In this document: positions 8,813 through 17,725 of the stretch, piece after piece
Numbering within the stretch: position 1 is the first letter of the stretch
How the letters are laid out: the number at the start of each line of letters is the position of its first letter
Translations under genes and position numbers: made by a program
The notes under the pieces: generated by a model
Told to the model about the DNA's origin: nothing
Seen by the model: only the letters and a program-made list of their open reading frames with translations
Database searches by the model: none
Source of the DNA: Thalassospira mesophila
GTDB taxonomy: Bacteria > Pseudomonadota > Alphaproteobacteria > Rhodospirillales > Thalassospiraceae
DNA length: 64,000 nt
Assembly (NCBI RefSeq): GCF_002115755.1
Contig: NZ_JFKA01000005.1
Location: 310,001-374,000 of the forward strand
Direction of reading: 5' to 3'

Positions 8813-8857
8813 CCGAACGAAACAGGCCGGATATCCACTGCGGGGACATCCGGCCTG
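8813..8857 (-). terminator. Hairpin terminator downstream of betA
   Basis: The arms CAGGCCGGAT (8823-8832) and ATCCGGCCTG (8848-8857) pair perfectly. On the minus strand the stem is followed by a modest T-rich run. It lies between the end of betA and the start of the serine dehydratase gene. Confidence 0.65.
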
Positions 8858-8881
8858 CATAACAAGGCAGCACAGCACATG

Positions 8882-10561
8882 TTATCGCTGGCGGGTTTCC
8901 CATTCCGGGTTTACCCAAAACGGCGCGTCTGACGGCGGCAACGATTGCCCGCGAATAATATCGGCGGCTTTTTCACCAATCATGATGGTCGGCGCATTCA
9001 AATTGCCCGATGCGATGGTCGGCATGATCGAGCTATCGACCACCCGCAGCCCTTCAATGCCATGAACTTTGGTGTCGCCATCCACCACCGACATATCATC
9101 GCTGCCCATTTTGCACGAGCAAGACGGATGATAGGCACTTTCGGTATGTTGGGCGACCCAGGCATCAATTTCGGCATCGGTTTGCACATCCTTGCCCGGT
9201 GATATTTCGCCACCGCGCAAATCGTCAAACGCGCTTTGGCCAAAAATTTCGCGGGTTAACCGCACCGATGCCCGCATTTCTTCCCAGTCTTCGGGGTGGC
9301 TCATGTAATTGGGGTCAACAATGGGGCGTTCCGCCGGGTTGGCCGATGCCAAACGAATCGTCCCGCGCGATTGGGACCGCATTGGCCCAACATGGGCCTG
9401 AAAACCATCATTTTCCGCCGCCCCCGAACCATTGTAATTCATCGCCGCTGGCAGGAAATGATATTGAATATCGGGGTGTTGCACCCCGGCACGCGAACGA
9501 ATAAACCCGCCCGCCTCAAAATGGTTGGATGCCCCCAGCCCGGTTTTAAACAGATACCATTCCAGCCCAACCTTCAGCTTGCCCCACGGGTTCAATACCC
9601 GGTGCAAACTAATCGGCTGGCTACATTCCTGCTGTACATACAGTTCCAGATGGTCCTGCAGGTTTTCGCCCACACCGGGTAAATCCTGCACCACCGCAAT
9701 ATCATGTTCTTTAAGATGTGCCGCCGGGCCAATGCCCGAAAGCATCAACAGTTTGGGCGAATTGATCGACCCGCCCGATACAATAACTTCGCGGTCCACC
9801 GTGGCGCGTTTAACCCCGCCTTGATGCTGGTAATCCACCCCAACTGCACGCTTGCCATCAAAAACAATGCGCAATGCCAGCGCCTTGTGATGCACGGTCA
9901 GGTTTGCCCGTTTCATCGCCGGGCGCAAATAGGCCCGGCTGGTGGACCAGCGACGGCCTTTATAAACCGTCATATCCATGGTGCCGACACCTTCCTGACG
10001 ATAACCGTTCTGGTCTGTCGTCACCGGGTAACCGGCCTGTTCGCCCGCCTTGATCCATGCCTTGTAAAGCGGGTTTTTACAGGCCCCCGTCGTTACATGC
10101 TGCGGGCCATCGCCACCGTGATAATCATCACCCTGGCTATCTTGATTGCGGGTATTGGCCTTGCGAAAATAGGGCAGGCAGTTGGCATAATCCCACTGGG
10201 CCAATCCCGGGTCCGTTGCCCAGCGATTATAATCCAGTGCATGCCCGCGCACATAGGCCATACCGTTAATCGAGCTGGACCCGCCATAAACCCGGCCACG
10301 CGGTGTTTCCATGCGGCGATTATTCAGGTTTTTTTGCGCCGTGGTCCAATAGGCCCAGTTATAACGTTCGGACTGCATCGGATATGACAGCGCGGTGGGC
10401 ATATGAATGCGCCAGTCCCACGTATGGTCCACCGGCCCGGCTTCAATCACCAGCACGTTTACGTTGCGGTCTTCGGTTAACCGGTTGGCCAAAACAGCCC
10501 CGGCCGATCCAGAGCCAACAATGACGTAATCGTAATTGCTTATGGGGGGAGAATTATTCAT
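8882..10561 (-). CDS. betA: Choline dehydrogenase (GMC oxidoreductase)
   Basis: A 559-residue GMC-family flavoenzyme, close to the usual BetA length. ATG at 10561 has AAGGAT at proper distance; a TTG six bases upstream is less likely. FAD site YDYVIVGSGSAGAVLANRL is at 9-27, the GMC signature RGRVYGGSSSINGMAYVRG near 90-110, and the catalytic histidine region YHPSCSCKMGSDD near 477-489, with PTIASGNLNAPTIMIGEKAADII near 514-536. It oxidises choline to betaine aldehyde at the membrane. It is the last gene of betI-betB-betA and follows betB by 55 bases; the choline transporter genes lie divergently. Confidence 0.95.
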   Translation of the reverse strand: MNNSPPISNYDYVIVGSGSAGAVLANRLTEDRNVNVLVIEAGPVDHTWDWRIHMPTALSYPMQSERYNWAYWTTAQKNLNNRRMETPRGRVYGGSSSINGMAYVRGHALDYNRWATDPGLAQWDYANCLPYFRKANTRNQDSQGDDYHGGDGPQHVTTGACKNPLYKAWIKAGEQAGYPVTTDQNGYRQEGVGTMDMTVYKGRRWSTSRAYLRPAMKRANLTVHHKALALRIVFDGKRAVGVDYQHQGGVKRATVDREVIVSGGSINSPKLLMLSGIGPAAHLKEHDIAVVQDLPGVGENLQDHLELYVQQECSQPISLHRVLNPWGKLKVGLEWYLFKTGLGASNHFEAGGFIRSRAGVQHPDIQYHFLPAAMNYNGSGAAENDGFQAHVGPMRSQSRGTIRLASANPAERPIVDPNYMSHPEDWEEMRASVRLTREIFGQSAFDDLRGGEISPGKDVQTDAEIDAWVAQHTESAYHPSCSCKMGSDDMSVVDGDTKVHGIEGLRVVDSSIMPTIASGNLNAPTIMIGEKAADIIRGQSLPPSDAPFWVNPEWETRQR

Positions 10562-10616
10562 TTTCAATCCTTGTGTCTGGCAATACGGGGGAGCGGTGGC
10601 GCGTCACGCTGAACGC

Positions 10617-12080
10617 TTAATAGGGCGCTTCCACATCCCCGGTTTCGACATAAACGGATTTAACACGGGTATAATGATCAATTGCCGCGCGGCTGTTTTC
10701 CCGGCCTACACCCGATTTTTTAACCCCGCCAAACGGCATTTCAATCGGGGTGATGTTATAGGTATTGATCCAGCAGGTTCCTGCTTCAAGCTGTGCGACC
10801 ACCCGATGCCCGCGCGACAAATCACGAGTAAACACACCTGCTGCCAGCCCGTATTCGGTATCATTGGCACGGCGAATGGCTTCTTCCTCGGTTTTGAAGG
10901 TTAAAACCGACATGACCGGCCCAAAAATTTCTTCGCGCACAATGGTCATATCGTCGGTGCAGTCGGCAAATACGGTGGGTGCCACATAATAACCGCCCCT
11001 GGGCATGTTTTCTGTCACGGCATCCCCGCCCAGCACAACTTTTGCGCCTTCTTTTTTTCCGATCTCAATATAGGACATGATTTTGTCAAACTGCGCTTTG
11101 CTGACAATCGGGCCAACCTGGGTTTCAGGTTTTTCCGGGTCACCCAGCACAAGGTTCTTGCTGCGCGCCACCAGCTTTTCAAGAAAAGCCTCCTTGACGC
11201 TTTCATGAACAAAAACTCGCGTCCCGTTTGAACAAATCTGCCCGGATGAATAAAAATTTGCCATCTGCGCACCCGAAACCGCATTATCCAGATCAGCATC
11301 TTCAAATACAATCATCGGCGATTTACCGCCCAGTTCCATGGTCACGGCTTTCATGCCGCCCGCTGCAACCGATGCTACCTTTGCACCGGTCTGCGCTGAA
11401 CCGGTCAATGAAACCTTGTCCACACCGGGATGTTCGACCAACGCAGCCCCGCATTCGCGCGCGCCCTGAACCACGTTATAAACCCCGTCGGGCAACCCGG
11501 CTTCCTGCAAGGCCTGGGCCACAGCGATGGCGGATAACGGCGTTACCTCGGATGGTTTGTAAACAACGGCATTACCACATGCCAATGCCGGAGCGGCTTT
11601 CCAACATGCAATCTGAATCGGGTAATTCCACGCGCCAATGGCGGCACATACGCCAACCGGTTCACGCCGCGTATAGGCAAAATTGCCGGCAAGGTCGATA
11701 TGCTCGCCCGTGATACTACCCGCCACGCCGGCAAAATATTCCAGGCATTCAACACCCGAAACCACATCCACAATTTCGGTTTCCTGAATGGCACGGCCAG
11801 TGTCGCGGGTTTCGACCAATGCCAGTTCGTCGTTACGGTCACGCAAAATTTGTGCGGCCTTAAACAGCACCCGTGCGCGCTGTGCGCTCGGGGTGGCCCT
11901 CCAAATCGCCAAACCTTTGCGCGCGGCTTTTACGGCAGCATCGACATCACCCGCCGTGCTTTCAAAACCCGATGCAAGAACCGCGTTATTGGCCGGGTTC
12001 AGGGTCGTCATGGCAACGCCGTTGCCTGGCTGTAATTTGCCGTCGATAAAATTTCTAATCTGATAAAGGGTCATATTCAT
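10617..12080 (-). CDS. betB: Betaine aldehyde dehydrogenase
   Basis: A 487-residue NAD(P)-dependent aldehyde dehydrogenase. ATG at 12080 follows AGGAG by the expected distance. The cofactor loop SLTGSAQTG is at 224-232, the general base glutamate E249 in MELGGKSP, and the catalytic cysteine C283 in SSGQICSNG. The SGQICSNGTRVFV stretch is typical of glycine betaine aldehyde dehydrogenases. It converts betaine aldehyde to the osmoprotectant glycine betaine. It lies between betI (51 bases upstream) and betA on one transcript. Confidence 0.95.
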   Translation of the reverse strand: MNMTLYQIRNFIDGKLQPGNGVAMTTLNPANNAVLASGFESTAGDVDAAVKAARKGLAIWRATPSAQRARVLFKAAQILRDRNDELALVETRDTGRAIQETEIVDVVSGVECLEYFAGVAGSITGEHIDLAGNFAYTRREPVGVCAAIGAWNYPIQIACWKAAPALACGNAVVYKPSEVTPLSAIAVAQALQEAGLPDGVYNVVQGARECGAALVEHPGVDKVSLTGSAQTGAKVASVAAGGMKAVTMELGGKSPMIVFEDADLDNAVSGAQMANFYSSGQICSNGTRVFVHESVKEAFLEKLVARSKNLVLGDPEKPETQVGPIVSKAQFDKIMSYIEIGKKEGAKVVLGGDAVTENMPRGGYYVAPTVFADCTDDMTIVREEIFGPVMSVLTFKTEEEAIRRANDTEYGLAAGVFTRDLSRGHRVVAQLEAGTCWINTYNITPIEMPFGGVKKSGVGRENSRAAIDHYTRVKSVYVETGDVEAPY

Positions 12081-12131
12081 AAACTCCTGCAAGCATCGCG
12101 AAAGGCGCAACGCGCTTTGGGGTAATTTCTG

Positions 12132-12722
12132 TTAAGGGGCCGCGGCCGCGTTCAATCGCAGGTGCAGCGTATCAAGCACCATCTTGCGCGCAGCCGTCAC
12201 ATCCGCCTGCCCTGGCGACAAACCGGACCGCACCCAGATGCCGTCAATCATTGCGGCCATCACGTCGGCAATTTCATTGGCCTTTTCATCGCTGGTCAGA
12301 ATGCGCAATTCATGGCGCAGGTTCGAGGCCAACCGGCGAAAATACACGGTGTTCAACCGCCGCAACCCTTCGGAAAAAGGCACCTGCGCCCAAAAGGACA
12401 ACCAGGCAACTGTCACCGGCGGCGTGCATTGTTCTTCATTAAAATTGGTGTTCACAATGGCTTCAAGACGCTGCATGGGCGTTGCGCATTGTGCCACCCG
12501 CTTTAAAAAGTCGGCACGCAATTCCTGCAATAAAAACAGCATGGTTGCTTCAAGCAGGGCATTTTTGCCGCCGAAATAATGCGAAATAATTCCCGATGAC
12601 ATTCCGGCTGCACCGGCGATGCGACTGATTGTCGCATCGGCAAAACCATACTGATGAATGGTCGTAATCGTCGCGTCTATCAATTGCCTGCGACGGACAG
12701 GCTGCATTCCAACCTTGGGCAT
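12132..12722 (-). CDS. betI: Transcriptional repressor BetI (TetR family)
   Basis: A 196-residue TetR-family repressor of almost the same length as E. coli BetI. The start at 12722 gives MPKVGMQPVRRRQLIDATI, closely matching the BetI N-terminus, so longer upstream starts are rejected. The helix-turn-helix covers about 28-55 (DATISRIAGAAGMSSGIISHYFGGK). BetI releases DNA in the presence of choline and controls bet genes and often choline transport. It is the first gene of betIBA, and a BetI-type palindrome lies about 100 bases upstream. Confidence 0.93.
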   Translation of the reverse strand: MPKVGMQPVRRRQLIDATITTIHQYGFADATISRIAGAAGMSSGIISHYFGGKNALLEATMLFLLQELRADFLKRVAQCATPMQRLEAIVNTNFNEEQCTPPVTVAWLSFWAQVPFSEGLRRLNTVYFRRLASNLRHELRILTSDEKANEIADVMAAMIDGIWVRSGLSPGQADVTAARKMVLDTLHLRLNAAAAP

Positions 12723-12819
12723 TCTGGTATCCAAAAACGTGCGATCCGAAGAACCAAAAACCTCGATATCAGGTTTTTTGTCCTTCGCAATTGACCTTCC
12801 GTAAATATGCTGTACTTTA

Positions 12820-12833
12820 ATTGAACATTCAAT
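12820..12833. promoter_or_regulatory. Candidate BetI operator
   Basis: ATTGAACATTCAAT has perfect six-base arms around CA. It resembles the ATTGAACGTTCAAT-like bet box that I recall for BetI, and it lies upstream of betI in the divergent bet/cho region. Autoregulation and control of choline uptake are inferred. Confidence 0.6.
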
Positions 12834-13009
12834 CAATAAAAACAGGCAGGGCTGTCATCCGCATCACAGCGCGCATTTGCGCCCTTTTCAGTATGTGTCT
12901 CTGTTTGTTTATATTTATTCCGGCCCGCAACACCGTGTTGTGTTGTGGTTCTGGACGGATATTGGCGAGTAAGACCGTTGATGTTCGTCTGGCCTCCGGA
13001 ACCGAGAGT

Positions 13010-13031
13010 CTGTTGCCATGTTTGGCAACAG
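13010..13031 (+). promoter_or_regulatory. Perfect hairpin or operator just upstream of choX
   Basis: CTGTTGCCA and TGGCAACAG form a nine-base perfect inverted repeat with a four-base loop, ending 35 bases before the choX start codon. It could be an operator or a leader-mRNA hairpin. It does not look like BetI's site. Confidence 0.4.
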
Positions 13032-13066
13032 TAACCGTCAGGTCCACATAAGGGAGAACCAGAAGC

Positions 13067-14029
13067 ATGATCCGTCACAAAACCATCAACCGCCTTCTTT
13101 GCAGCACCATGATTACCGGTGCCGTATTGTTTGGCGCATCCACGGCCCAGGCCGAAGTCACTACCGCCTGCAAAACCGTTACTTTTTCCGATGTCGGCTG
13201 GACCGATATTACCGCAACCACGGCGACCGCATCGGTGATGCTTGATGCGCTGGGTTACACCACCAAAACCGAATTGCTGTCCGTCCCTGTGACCTATGCC
13301 AGCCTTAAAAACGGCGATGTCGATGTGTTTTTGGGCAACTGGATGCCGACCATGTCTGCCGATATCAAACCTTATCTTGACGATGGATCGGTCGAAAAGC
13401 TGAAAGCCAATCTTGAAGGGGCAAAATACACCCTGGCAGTCAGCAAGGCGGCCTATGACGCCGGTTTGAAAAGTTTTCAGGACATTGCCAAATTTAAAGA
13501 CCAGCTTGATGGCGAAATTTACGGGATCGAACCTGGCAATGACGGCAACCGCCTGATCCAGGACATGATCGACAATAACCAGTTTGATCTCGGCAATTTC
13601 AAACTGGTTGAATCATCCGAGCAAGGCATGCTGGCCCAGGTAAAACGCAAAACATCGCGCGATAAATTCATCGTCTTCCTTGGCTGGGAACCGCACCCGA
13701 TGAATGCCAAATACGATATGAATTATCTTGATGGCGGCGACGATGTTTTCGGCCCCAACTATGGCGGGGCCACGGTTTACACCAATGTCCGCAAGGGTTT
13801 CCTTGCTGATTGCCCGAATGCCGGCAAATTCGTCGATAACCTGAAATTCAGCCTGCCGATGGAAAACCAGATCATGGATTCCATCCTTAACGACAATCAG
13901 GACCCGGCAAAAGCCGCCACGGCATGGCTCAAAAATAATGCCGATACTGCTTATGGGTGGCTTGATGGTGTGACCACCGTTGATGGCGGCGATGCCAAAG
14001 CTGCCTTGAAAAAAGAACTCGGCCTTTAA
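13067..14029 (+). CDS. choX: Choline ABC transporter, periplasmic binding protein
   Basis: A 320-residue periplasmic binding protein of the OpuAC/ChoX type. ATG at 13067 has AGGGAGAA upstream. A Sec signal peptide spans 1-29 with cleavage after AQA. The mature start VTTACKTVTFSDVGWTDITATTA and the later LGNWMPTM and LGWEPHPMN segments are typical of choline/betaine binding proteins with aromatic cation boxes. It delivers choline to ChoW/ChoV for uptake. It is the first gene of choXWV and is divergent from betIBA, so imported choline feeds BetA and BetB. Confidence 0.92.
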   Translation: MIRHKTINRLLCSTMITGAVLFGASTAQAEVTTACKTVTFSDVGWTDITATTATASVMLDALGYTTKTELLSVPVTYASLKNGDVDVFLGNWMPTMSADIKPYLDDGSVEKLKANLEGAKYTLAVSKAAYDAGLKSFQDIAKFKDQLDGEIYGIEPGNDGNRLIQDMIDNNQFDLGNFKLVESSEQGMLAQVKRKTSRDKFIVFLGWEPHPMNAKYDMNYLDGGDDVFGPNYGGATVYTNVRKGFLADCPNAGKFVDNLKFSLPMENQIMDSILNDNQDPAKAATAWLKNNADTAYGWLDGVTTVDGGDAKAALKKELGL

Positions 14030-14053
14030 TCTGGCCCCAAAAACCTGCACGGC

Positions 14054-14087
14054 GACCCCTGCCCCGGTTTTACCGTGGGCAGGGGTC
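14054..14087 (+). terminator. Intercistronic hairpin after choX
   Basis: GACCCCTGCCC and GGGCAGGGGTC form an 11-base perfect stem within 60 bases of the choX stop. There is no T-tract, so it more likely acts as an mRNA-stabilising or partially attenuating structure that favours excess binding protein. Confidence 0.55.
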
Positions 14088-14175
14088 GTGCCTGACGCAT
14101 ATGAAACGGCATAAACAAACACCGATCTGCGTTTGAATTTGTAAATACCCAATCATAATTGATGGAATTAATTCT

Positions 14176-15024
14176 ATGGAATGGCTCACGGAAACCAAAA
14201 TTCCGCTGGGAAGCTGGATTGCATCCTTGATGGATGGCCTTAATGAGCATGCCGACTTTGTATTTTATGCCATCTCGGATGCGCTGGGCTTTGTTATTGA
14301 CCACACTGTTGATGCACTTGTCTGGCTGCACCCGCTGGTAATTATCGCGTTTTTTGCCGGTCTGGCGATCTGGCTGCATAAATCATGGAAGCTCACGGCC
14401 TTTACCGTGTTGTCCCTGTTGCTAATTGTTAATCTTGGCTATTGGGAAGCCACCATGGAAACATTGGCGATGGTGTTTTACGCCACGCTGATTTGTATGG
14501 TCATTGGTATTCCGCTCGGTGTGGCAGCGGCCCACCGGCCATGGTTGTCTCATGCGCTGCGCCCGGTGCTGGATCTGATGCAAACCATCCCGACATTTGT
14601 TTATCTTATTCCAACCCTGATCCTGTTTGGTCTGGGCGTGGTTCCCGGGCTGATTTCGACAATCATTTTCTCTATCGCCGCTCCGGTTCGCTTAACCCAG
14701 CTTGGCATTGCGTCCACCCCAAAAGCCTTAATCGAGGCCGGGCAAAGTTTTGGCTGCACCCCGCGCCAGCTTTTATTCAAGGTCGAACTGCCTTCCGCCA
14801 TGCCATCGATCATGGCCGGGCTGACCCAGTGCATCATGCTATCGCTGTCAATGGTGGTGATTTCCGCCCTTGTTGGTGCCGATGGTCTGGGCAAGCCGGT
14901 TGTTCGCGCGCTTAACACCGTTAACATCGCACAAGGTTTCGAGGCCGGTTTGGCGATTGTCATTCTTGCCATCGTGCTGGACCGCATATGCCGCCGCGAC
15001 AACAGTGAAAATACGGGGCAATAA
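14176..15024 (+). CDS. choW: Choline ABC transporter permease
   Basis: A 282-residue ProW/OpuAB-type inner-membrane permease. About seven hydrophobic segments are visible, with the MetI-fold core from about residue 95 onward. The EAA-like loop is present as IEAGQSFGCTPRQLLFKVELPSAMPSIMAGL (about 182-212). It carries choline across the inner membrane with ChoX and ChoV. It follows choX by 146 bases containing a hairpin and is one base from choV. Confidence 0.9.
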   Translation: MEWLTETKIPLGSWIASLMDGLNEHADFVFYAISDALGFVIDHTVDALVWLHPLVIIAFFAGLAIWLHKSWKLTAFTVLSLLLIVNLGYWEATMETLAMVFYATLICMVIGIPLGVAAAHRPWLSHALRPVLDLMQTIPTFVYLIPTLILFGLGVVPGLISTIIFSIAAPVRLTQLGIASTPKALIEAGQSFGCTPRQLLFKVELPSAMPSIMAGLTQCIMLSLSMVVISALVGADGLGKPVVRALNTVNIAQGFEAGLAIVILAIVLDRICRRDNSENTGQ

Positions 15025-15025
15025 C

Positions 15026-16207
15026 ATGACCAATGCCGTTGAATTCGATAATATCGACGTAATTTTTGGCGACCGTCAGGCCGATGCCCTCGCCCTGCTG
15101 GATCAGGGTAAAAACCGCTCGGAAATTCAGGAAGCCACCAACAATATCCTTGGCGTTGCCGATGTCAGCTTTAACGTGCCGCAAGGTGAAATTTGCGTGC
15201 TGATGGGGTTGTCTGGCTCGGGAAAATCATCATTGTTGCGCTGTGTAAATGGCCTGAACAAGGTCTCGCGCGGGTCATTGCGCGTGCGCCATGGCGATGA
15301 AAACGACGTTACCGATGTCACCACATGCAATGCACAAACCCTGCGCACACTGCGCCGCGAACATGTCGCGATGGTGTTTCAGCAATTTGCGCTGCTGCCG
15401 TGGCGCACCGTTGCCGAAAATGTCGGTTTCGGGCTGGAACTGCGCGGCATGAATGCCAAACAACGCGACGAAGTCGTGCGTGAAAAACTTGCTTTGGTGG
15501 GCTTGGATGAATGGGCTTCAAAATACGCCCATGAACTTTCAGGCGGTATGCAGCAACGTGTCGGCCTTGCTCGCGCCTTTGCCACCGACGCGCCAATCCT
15601 GCTGATGGACGAACCCTTTTCCGCCCTTGATCCGCTTATCCGCAATCGCTTGCAGGATGAATTGCTCGATTTGCAGGACAAGCTGAACAAAACCATTTTA
15701 TTTGTCAGCCATGATCTTGATGAAGCCATGAAACTGGGCAATTCGATTGCCATCATGGAAGGTGGTTATGTGGTGCAGCATGGCACGCCCGAGGACATCG
15801 CCCTTCGCCCGGCCAATGACTATGTCGCCGATTTTGTCGCCCATATGAACCCGGTTAACATTTTGCGGGGCCGCGCCATCATGCAACGCGCCACCAAGGA
15901 ACAGCGTAACGGTTCTGGCAATTTTGCCATCGAGGACGAAGATATCCAGATCACCGTGGAAAATGGTGTGATCAAATCGGCCCAAAGCGGCGAAAATGGC
16001 GCGTTAAAGCTGATCAATTATGACGGCACCTTGCCCGCCCATCTGGATGCAACGGACAACTCGATCATTTTTGTCGCCGATGATACGGTACTCTTGAAAA
16101 ATCTGGTCGAAATGCGGGAAATCACCCAAAACCCGGTGATTTTAACCCGCGAAGGCCGCCTGTCTGGCACGCTGGGCCGCCGCGAATTTTTTGCCAGCCT
16201 GACCTAG
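15026..16207 (+). CDS. choV: Choline ABC transporter ATP-binding protein
   Basis: A 393-residue ATPase of the ProV/OpuAA class. The start is ATG 15026, one base after choW. Walker A GLSGSGKS is at 61-68, Q-loop QQFALLPW at 119-126, signature LSGGMQQR at 171-178 and Walker B LLMDEP at 192-197. The SALDPLIRNRLQDELLDLQ stretch and the N-terminal extension with ALALLDQGKNRSEI are characteristic of the quaternary-amine transporter class. The C-terminal region after 280 resembles a degenerate CBS/regulatory tail. A terminator follows. Confidence 0.93.
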   Translation: MTNAVEFDNIDVIFGDRQADALALLDQGKNRSEIQEATNNILGVADVSFNVPQGEICVLMGLSGSGKSSLLRCVNGLNKVSRGSLRVRHGDENDVTDVTTCNAQTLRTLRREHVAMVFQQFALLPWRTVAENVGFGLELRGMNAKQRDEVVREKLALVGLDEWASKYAHELSGGMQQRVGLARAFATDAPILLMDEPFSALDPLIRNRLQDELLDLQDKLNKTILFVSHDLDEAMKLGNSIAIMEGGYVVQHGTPEDIALRPANDYVADFVAHMNPVNILRGRAIMQRATKEQRNGSGNFAIEDEDIQITVENGVIKSAQSGENGALKLINYDGTLPAHLDATDNSIIFVADDTVLLKNLVEMREITQNPVILTREGRLSGTLGRREFFASLT

Positions 16208-16239
16208 TTAAAACAAACGTACCCACGACACAAAAACGA

Positions 16240-16272
16240 AGGGCGGCCTGTATATATCCGGGCCGCCTTTTT
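16240..16272. terminator. Bidirectional terminator between choV and moaD
   Basis: GGCGGCC (16242-16248) pairs with GGCCGCC (16261-16267), followed by TTTTT on the plus strand and a T-rich run on the minus strand. It serves the convergent choV and moaD genes. Confidence 0.85.
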
Positions 16273-16284
16273 CATGTTTGGCTG

Positions 16285-16536
16285 TTAGCCACCTGTAACC
16301 GGCGGAAATAATGCGATTTCGCGTGTTTCGCCAATCACCGCATCGGGCTGGGCAAATTCCTGATCCAGTGCCACACGCACCAAAGCCGGGTCTTTCATGG
16401 CATCGGCATAATTGGCCCCGCGTGTTGGCATCCATGCCAGCAAATCGGCAACGGTTTTAATATCCGTTGGTAAATCCAGTGTTTCTTCGGCAATGCCGAT
16501 GCGGTCTTTGACCCAGGCAAAATAAACAATTTTCAT
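16285..16536 (-). CDS. moaD: MoaD-family molybdopterin synthase small subunit
   Basis: An 83-residue ubiquitin-fold sulfur carrier. The N-terminus MKIVYFAWVKDRIG and the terminal FPPVTGG fit MoaD; the C-terminal Gly-Gly is adenylated and thiocarboxylated to donate sulfur to precursor Z. The start at 16536 gives the standard family length. No moaE or other cofactor gene is adjacent: the upstream neighbour on the same strand is a LysR regulator and the downstream one is convergent choV. It is therefore an orphan moaD, with moaE presumably elsewhere. Confidence 0.85.
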   Translation of the reverse strand: MKIVYFAWVKDRIGIAEETLDLPTDIKTVADLLAWMPTRGANYADAMKDPALVRVALDQEFAQPDAVIGETREIALFPPVTGG

Positions 16537-16607
16537 GACGTTCCCGGTGTTTGATAATGTTTGGCGCATGCTGGCCCAAAGCCTTGGCTGGCACAAGCCT
16601 GCAATCC

Positions 16608-17552
16608 TTACGAATAGATAAAAAACCCGTCAGGGGCGGCGTCCAGCCGCGATGTCAGATTATCGATAAAAAAGCGCTCCGCCCGGCCCAGCGACATGCG
16701 CGGGTTGGTGACCAGATAAATATCAATCGCGGGTGGCGCATCATAGGGTGGCAATTGCCACAAAATGCCCCGGTCGCGCGCATTTTTAACCACATGGATC
16801 GGCAAGGGGCCAATCCCCAGCCCGGCATTAATCAAACGGCGCACTTCTTCCAGATGCGGGCTGGTGGCAATCACCTTGCCTTTCATGCCTTCGCGCGCCC
16901 GCAAGACAGCGACCGGTGCCAAGGCATCCGATAGCTGATCGGTGGAAAACGACACGAACGCCTCGTGGCGCAAATCGGCCAGCGTCAGGTCCGTGCGGCC
17001 AAACAAATGATGCGTTGGCCCGCAAAAAAAGCCGAAATGCTCACGATAAAGCCGACGATATTCCAGTTTAGGGTGCTGTTCATTAACCAGGCAAATGCCA
17101 AAACTGGCCTGTTGCGACAAGACCTGGCTGACAACATGTGCCGATGTCGCAACATTGATTTCGTATGTCACGCGCGGATGGCCCCGGTTAAATTCAAACA
17201 GGGCGTCGTCCAGTGGGGGAAACACCACATGGCTTGCCATCCATAAATGCAAATGACCGGTTAATTGCCCGCCGCTATCTTGCATTACATCGGACAAACG
17301 GCCAATCGCCCCGCAAATTTCGCGGCATTCGTGATAAAGTGCCAGTCCTTGTTCGGTCACTTCAAACCGGCCCCGCTCCCGGTCAATCAGGCGCGCGCCA
17401 ATCTGGTCTTCCAGCCGTTTTAAGGCATTGCTGACACTAGGCTGGCGCAATAACAGGCGGTTGGCCGCCCCGGTGATTGATCGTTCTTCGACAATCACGG
17501 TAAACGTGTGCAGCAAATTCCAGTCAAACCGGCGTTTTAAAATGTCGTCCAT
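16608..17552 (-). CDS. LysR-family transcriptional regulator
   Basis: A 314-residue LysR regulator. The winged helix-turn-helix occupies about 8-70 (FDWNLLHTFTVIVEERSITGAANRLLLRQPSVSNALKRLE), followed by a substrate-binding effector domain from about 95 on. Start at 17552; the in-frame extension upstream is not needed. It is divergent from the polyamine-type ABC transporter operon at 17726, with a T-N11-A box between them, so it most probably activates that operon in response to its substrate or an intermediate. Confidence 0.88.
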   Translation of the reverse strand: MDDILKRRFDWNLLHTFTVIVEERSITGAANRLLLRQPSVSNALKRLEDQIGARLIDRERGRFEVTEQGLALYHECREICGAIGRLSDVMQDSGGQLTGHLHLWMASHVVFPPLDDALFEFNRGHPRVTYEINVATSAHVVSQVLSQQASFGICLVNEQHPKLEYRRLYREHFGFFCGPTHHLFGRTDLTLADLRHEAFVSFSTDQLSDALAPVAVLRAREGMKGKVIATSPHLEEVRRLINAGLGIGPLPIHVVKNARDRGILWQLPPYDAPPAIDIYLVTNPRMSLGRAERFFIDNLTSRLDAAPDGFFIYS

Positions 17553-17560
17553 ACTGCCCC

Positions 17561-17577
17561 CATAGCAAACGGCTATG
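17561..17577. promoter_or_regulatory. LysR-type binding box
   Basis: CATAGC-AAACG-GCTATG is a perfect inverted repeat containing a T-N11-A core (17563-17575), eight bases upstream of the LysR start and 150 bases before the divergent operon. This position and form are classical for a LysR recognition site. Confidence 0.6.
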
Positions 17578-17725
17578 AGATACATTCTACTTATCTATTT
17601 GCGCTATAGGCAAGCATAAGGTGGAATGGGTGAAACAGCCATAATCGGCAGCGCAGGCTGCCCGGTTGAAACGGATATCAGGGTAAAATAATGATCCGTT
17701 CCAGCCGCAAAAACGGGAGGCCCAT

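Larger units (their letters stand above)
12723..13066. other. Divergent regulatory region between betIBA and choXWV
   Basis: About 344 bases without a credible gene, containing both divergent promoters. It holds an ATTGAA-CA-TTCAAT palindrome at 12820-12833 and a strong 9-base hairpin at 13010-13031 just ahead of choX. The short open frames here lack ribosome binding sites and family resemblance. Confidence 0.6.
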
